This document shows, piece after piece, positions 1 to 6,202 of a stretch of 10,997 bases of DNA. Each line of letters begins with the position of its first letter. Within the stretch, counting starts at the first letter, position 1. The notes under the pieces are model-generated. The model searched no databases. It worked only from the letters and a program-made list of their open reading frames with translations, and had not been told where the DNA came from. Origin of the DNA: CAG-390 sp964522215 (GTDB lineage Bacteria; Bacillota; Clostridia; Oscillospirales; CAG-272); NCBI GenBank assembly GCA_964522215.1, contig CAZFVR010000040.1:1-10997 (forward strand). Direction: 5' to 3'. A program made the translations under genes and the position numbers.

Positions 1-62
1 TCACCCGACCGGGAACCTTTCAATTTGCTGCGCAAATTGAGTGGGTTCGATTCGCCTTGTGA
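1..62. repeat. Palindromic repeat, cut by the window edge
   Basis: The core is a perfect 9-bp inverted repeat (20-28 with 32-40, loop TGC). It is nested inside further complementary arms, GAACC 13-17 with GGTTC 44-48 and TCAC 1-4 with GTGA 59-62, so most of the stretch can fold into one imperfect hairpin. This resembles dispersed REP-like or miniature inverted-repeat elements of gut Firmicutes, but copy number cannot be judged from one window. No convincing coding potential is seen; an open frame here runs antisense and across the tRNA. The true left end may lie outside the window. Confidence 0.4.
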
Positions 63-65
63 TAC

Positions 66-104
66 AAAAAAGAACAGGTAAGCGCAGCTTACCTGTTCTT
101 TTTT
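66..104 (-). terminator. Bidirectional intrinsic terminator after tRNA-Glu
   Basis: An 18-bp perfect inverted repeat (66-83 with 87-104, loop GCA at 84-86) has A6 on its left edge and T6 on its right edge. It starts directly at the CCA end of the minus-strand tRNA-Glu gene, so it ends that transcript with a U6 tract. It could equally stop plus-strand transcripts entering from the left. Confidence 0.85.
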
Positions 105-178
105 GGTGACCCGTACGGGAATCGAACCCATGTTTCCAGCGTGAGAGGCTAGCGTCTTGACCGCTTGACCAACGGGCC
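104..178 (-). tRNA. tRNA-Glu, anticodon CTC
   Basis: On the minus strand a 75-nt cloverleaf can be drawn. The acceptor stem is GGCCCGT with ACGGGTC (one G-U). The D arm has GTCA and AGAC. The anticodon stem is CTAGC/GCTGG with loop CTCTCAC, giving anticodon CTC. The T arm carries the standard TTCGATT loop, and the 3' end is an encoded CCA with discriminator A. The short GTCA...AGAC D stem is typical of tRNA-Glu. It is a single gene transcribed away from comEC, with its own promoter (198-226) and terminator (66-104). Confidence 0.95.
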
Positions 179-197
179 ATGTACTCACGACTCATTT

Positions 198-226
198 ATT
201 ATAGCACATTCCGTGCGAAATTGCAA
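198..226 (-). promoter_or_regulatory. Sigma-A promoter of tRNA-Glu
   Basis: On the minus strand, -35 TTGCAA (221-226) and -10 TATAAT (198-203) are separated by exactly 17 bp. Transcription would start near 191, about 13 nt before the mature tRNA end. The A/T-rich block upstream (about 227-337) lies between this promoter and the comEC promoter and could act as an UP element for both. Confidence 0.85.
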
Positions 227-337
227 TACCTTTTTGCGAAAAAAATTAAAAAAACAAAAAATATTTTGTGATTTGCGGCTGTGGGACAATAAGTTTATTT
301 TATTTTGATAAATTGCAGTGTATTTCGTAAAAGAACG

Positions 338-366
338 TTGACATATTGGCTCGTTTGTGTTATACT
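338..366 (+). promoter_or_regulatory. Sigma-A promoter of comEC
   Basis: TTGACA (338-343) and TATACT (361-366) have a 17-bp spacer. The predicted start near 373 gives a leader of roughly 58 nt before the comEC start codon. No competence-specific box is recognised. Confidence 0.8.
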
Positions 367-430
367 TTAGACAATAAAAACGGCATGGCGGTGGCACCAT
401 TTACCGCCCGGCAGAACGGAGGGAGCGAAA

Positions 431-2905
431 ATGGAGCTGTATCGCGGCAGACCGATGGCAATTATAGGGTCCTGTGCGCTGGCGGCGGCGCTCCTTGGTT
501 GGTATCTTGTCGGCTGGGCAAAGCTTGCCATTGCCGCTCTGCTTTGCTTTGCGCTTGCCGTTGCGGTGATATTGCGGCATCGCCGCCGCATCTCCGGGCG
601 CGCGTTTGCCACGCTCTCGCTTTGCATGCTCGCATCGGCGTGCGTCCTTTGCCGCGCCTATGCTTACTATGATATAGATCATCTCGGCTCGAGGTCGCTT
701 TGCGACTCCGAGCATTCTTTTTACCTTATCGTTGATGAACGCAACTACGCCACCTCCTACAGCTCAAAATATACCGTGCGAGTGCGGCAGATCGACGGAA
801 GCGAGCCGCGGCGCACGCTGAATGCCTATCTTTTGTGTGAGAGCGGGGCCGATATCGAGCCGGGCGAGCTTATATATTGCCACGCAACGCCGGGGAGCTT
901 TGAGAGCTACGGCGGCTACAGTGCCGAGCGTATGGCTCTGGCGGACGGTATCACCATGACCCTTACCATGAACGGCAGCGCGGTAGTGGTGGGCGACCTC
1001 ACCCGCGGCGGGAACCTTGATCTTCTCTCCGCCTGCCGTCGCCTTAATACGCGCCTGTCGGTAAAGCTTGGTGAGGCGGTCGGCGGGGATGCGGGCGCGC
1101 TTGCCTCCGCCATGCTCCTCGGCGACAGGGGCGGGATAGACGAGGCACTGTCTCGTGATTTCTCCCGCGCGGGCATCTCGCACCTTTTGGCGCTCAGCGG
1201 CCTGCATCTTTCGGTAATGGCGGGTGGTGTGGAGCTGCTTCTCTCGCGCTTCCGTATGCCGCGCACCCTGCGCATCCGCCTGATGTCGGCATTTTTGATC
1301 TTTTATCTTATCCTGACGGGACTGCGCTTTTCGGCAATACGCTCTGCCATCATGCTGTTTATCCTTTACGCCGCGTATTACGGCGGAGCTGACGGTGATG
1401 GTGTCAGCTCGGTGTTCTTGGCGGCGACCTTGATCCTTATAGAGTCGCCCTACGCCGTGATAAATATCGGCTTTGTGCTATCCTTTGCCGCAACGCTTGG
1501 GATAACCCTGCTCGTGCCTCAGTACGATCGGTATTTTAATAAAAAGGAAAAAGATGCCGCTCCCACCTCCCGCGGGTGGCGCCGTGTGCGTCAGTTTGCC
1601 GTAAAGGCGGGATCATTGCTCCTGACCGGTCTTGCCGCCAATTGCTTTACCGCCATCGTTATTTGGTGGGTGTTTGGCGAGATATCTGTTGCCGCGCCGC
1701 TGACAAATCTCTGCCTCACGCCGCTGTCCGCCCCATTTTTGTACGCCTCGGCGCTCTGCCTCATTCTTTCCCCTGTGCCCGTATTCGGGAATATCGCGGC
1801 AGTGTGCGTGCGCCTGCTCGCGCGGCTCTTTATCAATGCATCTGCATGGGTGGCGGCGCAGCCATGGGCGGCAGTCTCTCTGGAATATGATTTTGTTCCG
1901 TATATCATGATCCCCGCCGCGGTGTTGACGGTCATCCTCCTGGCCGTTCGTTTAAAGCGACGTGCCATTTGTATGCTTCCCGCCGCGGCGGCGGCAGTTT
2001 GCTTTACACTCTGCTTTTTTGCTGTCGGCGGGGCGGGGAGGCAGACGGAGATCGAGGTCGGGTATATCCGCTCATCGCAAAATGATGCCATATATGCAGT
2101 GTGCGGTACAGGTGCGGTGCTGATAGATATAGGCAACGGCAGTTATGCGCCAATGGGCAATGCCTACGCGGCGGCGCATGATGCCGCGGCGGTCGAGATA
2201 GATGCCATGGTGCTTACCCATTACAACAAGCGGCATGTCAGCACCGTTTGGAATATCTGCGGCAGTGAGACGGTGCGGCGGCTGTGGCTGCCCATGCCGC
2301 AGGACAGCGACGAGTTTGGCAGCTTTATGCTGATATGCGAGGCGGCGGAGCTGCGCGGCGTCAGCTGTTCGCTTTATGAATACGGCACTCCGCTTGCCGT
2401 GTTTGGCGATGCCGTGCTGACCGTCGACCGCTATGCACCGCTTGGTCGCTCCGCCGTGCCGCCGATCGGCGTTGAGCTTTACTGCGGCGAGCGCGGCAAC
2501 AGCCTGCGCTATCTTACATCCTCGGCATGGGAGAGCGAGAGCTTTGCCATGTCGTTGTCCGAGCCTGCCGCGGAGGGAGAGAGCGACGGCAAAAAAGACG
2601 GCACAGCCGGCGGTGATCGCGGTGCCCGCGCGTGTGATTCTCTCATCATCGGCGCGTATGGCACGGATGTCAAGACCCCGCCGCCGCAGGTGTTGTTCTC
2701 CTCGGCGGGTCGGGTGATATTCGGCAGGCTCTCGGCGCTTGAGGCAAGTGTGGGCGGCGGCACGCTCCCTGCCGATACAAAATATATCACCGTATGCCCC
2801 GAGCACTGGCGCGCAGCGCGGCGGCGGGTGAGTATTTTGACGAAAGCACAGCCCCCTGCGGAAATAAAATTCACGAATATCACAAAAAATATCGAAATGT
2901 GTTGA
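431..2905 (+). CDS. comEC: ComEC/Rec2 family DNA uptake channel protein
   Basis: This 824-residue polytopic membrane protein is the presumed channel that carries single-stranded DNA across the membrane in natural transformation. GGAGGG (419-424) precedes the ATG. The order is that of the family: N-terminal membrane helices (about 10-75), a soluble DUF4131-type region (about 76-200), the Competence domain with the hallmark GISHLLALSGLHLS (248-261) and helices to about 530, then a C-terminal metallo-beta-lactamase-like domain (about 540-800). That last domain appears inactive: the usual HxHxDH is HYNKRH (597-602), the usual TGD is TSS (696-698), and the usual HHGS is AYGT (742-745). A Gly/Asp/Glu-rich insert fills about 711-733. 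No other competence gene is in the window. The family call is secure; present-day function is not. Confidence 0.93.
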   Translation: MELYRGRPMAIIGSCALAAALLGWYLVGWAKLAIAALLCFALAVAVILRHRRRISGRAFATLSLCMLASACVLCRAYAYYDIDHLGSRSLCDSEHSFYLIVDERNYATSYSSKYTVRVRQIDGSEPRRTLNAYLLCESGADIEPGELIYCHATPGSFESYGGYSAERMALADGITMTLTMNGSAVVVGDLTRGGNLDLLSACRRLNTRLSVKLGEAVGGDAGALASAMLLGDRGGIDEALSRDFSRAGISHLLALSGLHLSVMAGGVELLLSRFRMPRTLRIRLMSAFLIFYLILTGLRFSAIRSAIMLFILYAAYYGGADGDGVSSVFLAATLILIESPYAVINIGFVLSFAATLGITLLVPQYDRYFNKKEKDAAPTSRGWRRVRQFAVKAGSLLLTGLAANCFTAIVIWWVFGEISVAAPLTNLCLTPLSAPFLYASALCLILSPVPVFGNIAAVCVRLLARLFINASAWVAAQPWAAVSLEYDFVPYIMIPAAVLTVILLAVRLKRRAICMLPAAAAAVCFTLCFFAVGGAGRQTEIEVGYIRSSQNDAIYAVCGTGAVLIDIGNGSYAPMGNAYAAAHDAAAVEIDAMVLTHYNKRHVSTVWNICGSETVRRLWLPMPQDSDEFGSFMLICEAAELRGVSCSLYEYGTPLAVFGDAVLTVDRYAPLGRSAVPPIGVELYCGERGNSLRYLTSSAWESESFAMSLSEPAAEGESDGKKDGTAGGDRGARACDSLIIGAYGTDVKTPPPQVLFSSAGRVIFGRLSALEASVGGGTLPADTKYITVCPEHWRAARRRVSILTKAQPPAEIKFTNITKNIEMC

Positions 2906-2930
2906 CAGGGTGAATTTTATCTGATATAAT
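2902..2930 (+). promoter_or_regulatory. Consensus sigma-A promoter of the nucleoside transporter operon
   Basis: TTGACA (2902-2907) and TATAAT (2925-2930) match consensus at all 12 positions with a 17-bp spacer. The -35 box overlaps the comEC stop codon (2903-2905). The start near 2937 lies just before a small hairpin (2942-2958) and the riboswitch aptamer. Such a strong constitutive promoter fits control by transcription attenuation downstream. No terminator separates it from comEC. Confidence 0.92.
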
Positions 2931-2967
2931 AAGGCTGTTGATCGGCCACGGCGGCCGAAATGTTTTG

Positions 2968-3034
2968 CTTATATATCCTCTGAAATAAGGTCAGAAAGTC
3001 TCTACCGGATAACCGTAAATCGTCCGACTATAAG
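2968..3034 (+). promoter_or_regulatory. Purine riboswitch aptamer, guanine class
   Basis: The sequence follows the xpt-type aptamer closely. P1 is CTTATA (2968-2973) with TATAAG (3029-3034). P2 is TCTGA (2979-2983) with TCAGA (2991-2995), loop AATAAGG ending in the conserved GG. J2/3 reads GTCTCTACC (2998-3006) and keeps the two uridines used to bind purine. P3 is closed around loop CCGTAAA (3013-3019), whose CC can make the L2-L3 kissing contact. The base matching position 74 is C3028, within GAC, which predicts guanine/hypoxanthine rather than adenine recognition. P3 is one pair longer than xpt, with an A-C mismatch (3011/3021). It stands before a nucleoside importer, as expected for guanine repression of purine salvage. 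Confidence 0.93.
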
Positions 3035-3162
3035 AAAACAGATCCCGCGGGGATCGCCAAAGACGCGGCGTGGGTTTCGGTTTCGTGCTTTCCCTGTTGC
3101 GGCGGCGCTTGGCGTTTTGCAGGTGATGCATGTCGGGGACGATCGGCGGCAGTTAAAATGAC

Positions 3163-3174
3163 GGATATATGAGC
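3163..3174 (+). promoter_or_regulatory. Candidate antiterminator arm of the riboswitch
   Basis: This 12-nt segment can pair without a gap with 2967-2978 (11 Watson-Crick pairs and one G-U), which contains the whole 5' strand of aptamer helix P1. It also overlaps the first six bases of the terminator stem at 3169. Forming this helix would therefore break both P1 and the terminator, giving expression when guanine is absent. The pairing is seen in the sequence; its role is inferred. The central ATATAT is low in complexity, which weakens the case somewhat. Confidence 0.55.
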
Positions 3175-3193
3175 GGTATTCCGCTCATTTTTT
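3169..3193 (+). terminator. Riboswitch-controlled intrinsic terminator
   Basis: ATGAGCGG (3169-3176), loop TATT, CCGCTCAT (3181-3188) form an 8-bp hairpin followed directly by T6 (3188-3193). It lies about 135 nt after the aptamer and 76 nt before the lipoprotein start codon, where it would attenuate the operon. Confidence 0.85.
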
Positions 3194-3216
3194 GTTTTGG
3201 GCGGCGGGTTCGGTTT

Positions 3217-3256
3217 CGACACGCATGGCGTGTTGCAAATAAATTTTTTATTTTTT
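3217..3256 (+). other. Leader hairpin followed by U-rich tract
   Basis: CGACACGC (3217-3224) pairs with GCGTGTTG (3228-3235) around loop ATG, including one G-U pair. After eight unpaired bases comes a T-rich tract (3243-3256) just before the GGAGG site. The gap between stem and T tract is longer than in a normal intrinsic terminator, so a 5' stabilising hairpin or weak second attenuator are both possible. Confidence 0.4.
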
Positions 3257-3268
3257 GGAGGAATCAAA

Positions 3269-4474
3269 ATGATTCGCAAGTCTTTCTCGGTACTGCTCGC
3301 GCTCGTTATGCTGCTCGGCGTTTGCACTGCATTCGCTTCCTGCAGCGACAGCAACTCCGATTTCAAGGTAGGATTTATCTTCCTGCATGATGAAAACTCC
3401 ACCTACGACCTTAACTTCATCAATGCCGCTGACGAGGCATGTGAAGCACTCGGTCTCAAGAAGGCTCAGTGCATCTACAAGACCAACGTTCCCGAAGGTC
3501 AGGAATGCTACGATGCAGCCGTTGACCTTGTTGAGCAGGGATGCTCCATCATCTTTGCTGACAGCTTTGGACATGAGGGCTACATGATCGAGGCTGCTAA
3601 GAAGTACCCGAACGTTCAGTTCTGCCATTCTACCGGCACACGTGCCCACACCGAGGGTCTTTCCAACTACCATAACGCTTTCGCATCCATCTACGAGGGC
3701 CGTTACCTTGCAGGTATCGCCGCAGGTATGAAGCTCAACGAAATGATCTCCGCCGGCAAGTTCACCGCCGACGAGGCTAAGATCGGCTACGTTGGTGCCT
3801 TCACCTATGCCGAGGTTATCTCCGGCTACACCTCCTTCTTCCTTGGCGCTCGCTCTGTTTGCCCCTCCGCTACCATGGAGGTCACCTTCACCGGTTCTTG
3901 GTACAACGAGTCTGCTGAAAAGGAAGCTGCCAACAAGCTTATAGCTAACGGCTGCAAGCTTATCAGCCAGCATGCTGACTCCATGGGTGCTCCTACCGCT
4001 TGCGAGTCCAACAACATCCCCAACGTTTCCTACAACGGCTCTACCGTTGCCGCTTGCCCCAACACCTTTATCGTATCCTCCAGGATCAACTGGGCTCCTT
4101 ACTTCAAGTACGCCATTGAGTGTGCTCGCGACGGTAAGGCTATCGATGCCGACTGGACAGGTACACTTGCCACCGAGTCTGTGCTTCTTACCTCTGTAAA
4201 CGATAAGGCTGCCGCTGCCGGCACACAGGCCGCTATCGATGCCGCTAAGGCAAAGCTCATCGACGGTACTCTCCATGTATTTGATACCGCAACCTTTACC
4301 GTTGGCGGTCAGAGCCTCTCCGGCTACAAGGCCGATGTTGACTTTGATGCTAACTACGAGAAGGACACCGAGGTCATAGAGAATGGTGTGTTTGAGGAAT
4401 CCAAGTTCCGCTCCGCTCCTTACTTTGATCTTGAGATCGACGGCATCACCCTGCTCGACAGAAACTACGGTTGA
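3269..4474 (+). CDS. BMP-family nucleoside-binding lipoprotein of an ABC importer
   Basis: This is a 401-residue extracellular binding protein of the BMP/PnrA family (PF02608). Characterised members bind purine nucleosides, and NupN of Bacillus subtilis serves guanosine uptake. A longer open frame starts at 3197, but GGAGG (3257-3261) sits correctly for the ATG at 3269, which is followed by a lipoprotein signal: MIRK, a hydrophobic stretch, then the lipobox-like FAS-C25 with Ser/Asp-rich mature start. The mature part begins with the family-typical KVGFIF strand; residues about 30-380 form the two-lobed periplasmic-binding fold. Codons such as GCT, TTC, AAC and AAG dominate far more than in the membrane genes downstream, suggesting high expression. 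The guanine riboswitch upstream supports a purine nucleoside ligand; the exact ligand is not readable. Confidence 0.92.
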   Translation: MIRKSFSVLLALVMLLGVCTAFASCSDSNSDFKVGFIFLHDENSTYDLNFINAADEACEALGLKKAQCIYKTNVPEGQECYDAAVDLVEQGCSIIFADSFGHEGYMIEAAKKYPNVQFCHSTGTRAHTEGLSNYHNAFASIYEGRYLAGIAAGMKLNEMISAGKFTADEAKIGYVGAFTYAEVISGYTSFFLGARSVCPSATMEVTFTGSWYNESAEKEAANKLIANGCKLISQHADSMGAPTACESNNIPNVSYNGSTVAACPNTFIVSSRINWAPYFKYAIECARDGKAIDADWTGTLATESVLLTSVNDKAAAAGTQAAIDAAKAKLIDGTLHVFDTATFTVGGQSLSGYKADVDFDANYEKDTEVIENGVFEESKFRSAPYFDLEIDGITLLDRNYG

Positions 4475-4495
4475 TATAAAGCCAAAAATATCATC

Positions 4496-4543
4496 GGGAC
4501 TGTCAACGTCCGCCGGTATACCCGGCGGACTGTTGGTGGTCCC
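4496..4543 (+). other. Long intercistronic stem-loop after the lipoprotein gene
   Basis: A perfect 9-bp stem GTCCGCCGG (4508-4516) with CCGGCGGAC (4522-4530), loop TATAC, continues outward through CAAC/GTTG (4504-4507 with 4532-4535) and GGGAC/GTCCC (4496-4500 with 4539-4543). No T tract follows, so it is not a standard terminator. Similar hairpins after binding-protein genes protect the upstream mRNA from 3' exonucleases or mark a processing point. That would keep the lipoprotein more abundant than the ATPase and permeases. Confidence 0.6.
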
Positions 4544-4545
4544 TT

Positions 4546-4569
4546 GAATTGGTTTTTGGGAACCGATTC
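4546..4569 (+). other. Second intercistronic hairpin
   Basis: GAATTGGTT (4546-4554) pairs with AACCGATTC (4561-4569) around a 6-nt loop, with one G-U pair. It is followed by an A-rich stretch rather than T residues. It may belong to the same mRNA-stabilising or processing region as the larger hairpin before it. Confidence 0.45.
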
Positions 4570-4660
4570 AAAAATAAAGGAAAATACATATAATCAAGCC
4601 GTTGAGCGGATATTTTGAGCGATTTTCAAATATTCGTCTCAAATATTTTCGGAGGATACC

Positions 4661-6202
4661 GTGGAAAACAGTACAGCACTTGAGCTGAGGGGCGTTACCA
4701 AGCGATTTGGGCATATAGTTGCCAATCAAAACGTAAACCTCACCGTTAAAAAAGGCGAGATCTTGGCCATACTCGGCGAAAACGGAAGCGGCAAGACTAC
4801 GCTCATGAATATGATAGCGGGTATCTACTACCCTGATGAGGGCTCTATCCTCATTGATGGTGAAGAGGTAGTCATCAGCTCGCCAAAGGATGCATTTAAA
4901 TATAAGATCGGCATGATCCACCAGCATTTTAAGCTTGTGGACGTTTTCAGCGCGACTGAAAATATCATCCTCGGTATCAAGGATGGGGAACGCTTTGACC
5001 GTCGCGCAGCGCGTGCCAAGGTGGCAGAGATCACCGAAAGATACGGATTTTTAATGGATCCGGATAAAAAGATATACGAGATGTCGGTATCCGAAAAGCA
5101 GACGGTCGAGATCATAAAGGTCCTCTACCGTGGCGCTGATATTTTGATACTTGACGAGCCTACCGCAGTTCTCACCCCGCAGGAGACGGAGCGCCTGTTT
5201 GACGTGCTTCGCCGCATGCGTGCCGACGGTAAGGCGGTAATAATCATCACACACAAGCTCCATGAGGTGCTATCCATCTCCGACCGCGTTGCCGTGCTTC
5301 GCAAGGGCGAGTATATCGGCACGGTAGAAACGTGTGATGCTACCGAATCCAGCCTGACAGAGATGATGGTTGGCAAAAAGGTGAGCCTGAATATCGAAAG
5401 GAAAGAGCCCAAAAACACAGCCGACCGCTTGGTGGTTCGCGGCCTTAACTGCCGCAACAAAGAGGGCACACGTGTGCTCAGCGATGTTACCTTTACCGCA
5501 AAGGCGGGCGAGATACTCGGCATTGCCGGTATCGCGGGAAGCGGCCAGCGTGAACTGCTTGAGTCTATTGCGGGACTGCAATCGCTTGAGACGGGCGAGA
5601 TAATATATAACGATCCCAAGACCGGTGATGTTGAGGATCTGCGCAACAAAACGCCGTTGCAGATAAGAAATCTCGGCGTGCGCCTGTCCTTTGTTCCGGA
5701 GGATAGACTCGGTATGGGACTGGTCGGCAATATGGATATAACCGATAACATGATGCTGCGCAGCTATCGCCGCGGCAGGACTATGTTCTTGGAGCGCAAA
5801 AAACCGCATGACCTTGCCGAGCAGATAGTGCGTGAGCTTGAGGTCGTCACCCCGGATCTTTCAACACCGGTAAGACGTCTTTCCGGCGGTAACGTGCAAA
5901 AGGTGCTGGTAGGACGTGAGATATCCTCCCGCCCCACAGTGCTGATGGCGGCATATCCGGTGCGCGGACTTGATATCAACTCCTCCTATCTGATATACAA
6001 TCTCCTTTCAAAGCAAAAGGAGGATGGCGTGGCCGTTGTATTCGTTGGCGAGGATCTTGACGTTTTGATAGAGCTTTGTGACCGTATAATGGTCGTGGCG
6101 GACGGCCGCATTACCGGCATTGTGGATGCCAGAGACGCCACCAAGGAGGAGATAGGTCTTTTGATGACCAAAACCAACAGGGGAGGGGAGAGCCATGAAT
6201 AA
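4661..6202 (+). CDS. Nucleoside ABC importer, double-domain ATPase (NupO type)
   Basis: This 513-residue cytoplasmic ATPase carries two ABC domains in one chain, as in the RbsA/NupO family. The start is GTG with GGAGG five bases upstream. Domain 1 (about 6-240) is complete: Walker A GENGSGKTT (39-47), Q-loop Q88, signature SVSEKQ (142-147, the form usual in this family), Walker B ILILDEP (161-167) and switch H198. Domain 2 (about 256-500) is degenerate: Walker A-like GIAGSGQ (290-296) lacks the lysine, the signature is LSGGN (407-411), and the Walker B region reads LMAAYP (428-433) where the catalytic acidic pair would be. Loss of these residues in domain 2 is normal for the family. It follows the lipoprotein gene by 186 bases and overlaps the first permease gene by 8. 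Confidence 0.93.
   Translation: MENSTALELRGVTKRFGHIVANQNVNLTVKKGEILAILGENGSGKTTLMNMIAGIYYPDEGSILIDGEEVVISSPKDAFKYKIGMIHQHFKLVDVFSATENIILGIKDGERFDRRAARAKVAEITERYGFLMDPDKKIYEMSVSEKQTVEIIKVLYRGADILILDEPTAVLTPQETERLFDVLRRMRADGKAVIIITHKLHEVLSISDRVAVLRKGEYIGTVETCDATESSLTEMMVGKKVSLNIERKEPKNTADRLVVRGLNCRNKEGTRVLSDVTFTAKAGEILGIAGIAGSGQRELLESIAGLQSLETGEIIYNDPKTGDVEDLRNKTPLQIRNLGVRLSFVPEDRLGMGLVGNMDITDNMMLRSYRRGRTMFLERKKPHDLAEQIVRELEVVTPDLSTPVRRLSGGNVQKVLVGREISSRPTVLMAAYPVRGLDINSSYLIYNLLSKQKEDGVAVVFVGEDLDVLIELCDRIMVVADGRITGIVDARDATKEEIGLLMTKTNRGGESHE

Noticed and set aside
1..195. Open frame of 64 codons on the minus strand
   Set aside because: It contains the tRNA-Glu gene, its terminator and the edge palindrome, so it is not a protein gene.
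2072..2806. Open frame of 244 codons antisense to comEC
   Set aside because: It is a shadow of the GC-rich comEC coding strand; no start signal or recognisable domain.
2968..3034. Adenine or 2'-deoxyguanosine class for the purine riboswitch
   Set aside because: C at the position 74 equivalent argues against adenine, and the J2/3 sequence matches the guanine type. A 2'-deoxyguanosine variant was not supported by visible changes but would need binding data to exclude.
3197..3268. Upstream extension of the lipoprotein frame from a TTG codon
   Set aside because: The GGAGG site and the lipoprotein signal peptide both place the start at 3269; the extension covers the leader hairpin.
3248..4276. 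Open frame of 342 codons antisense to the lipoprotein gene
   Set aside because: It is produced by the strong codon bias of the lipoprotein gene on the plus strand. It has no ribosome site and its composition is not protein-like.
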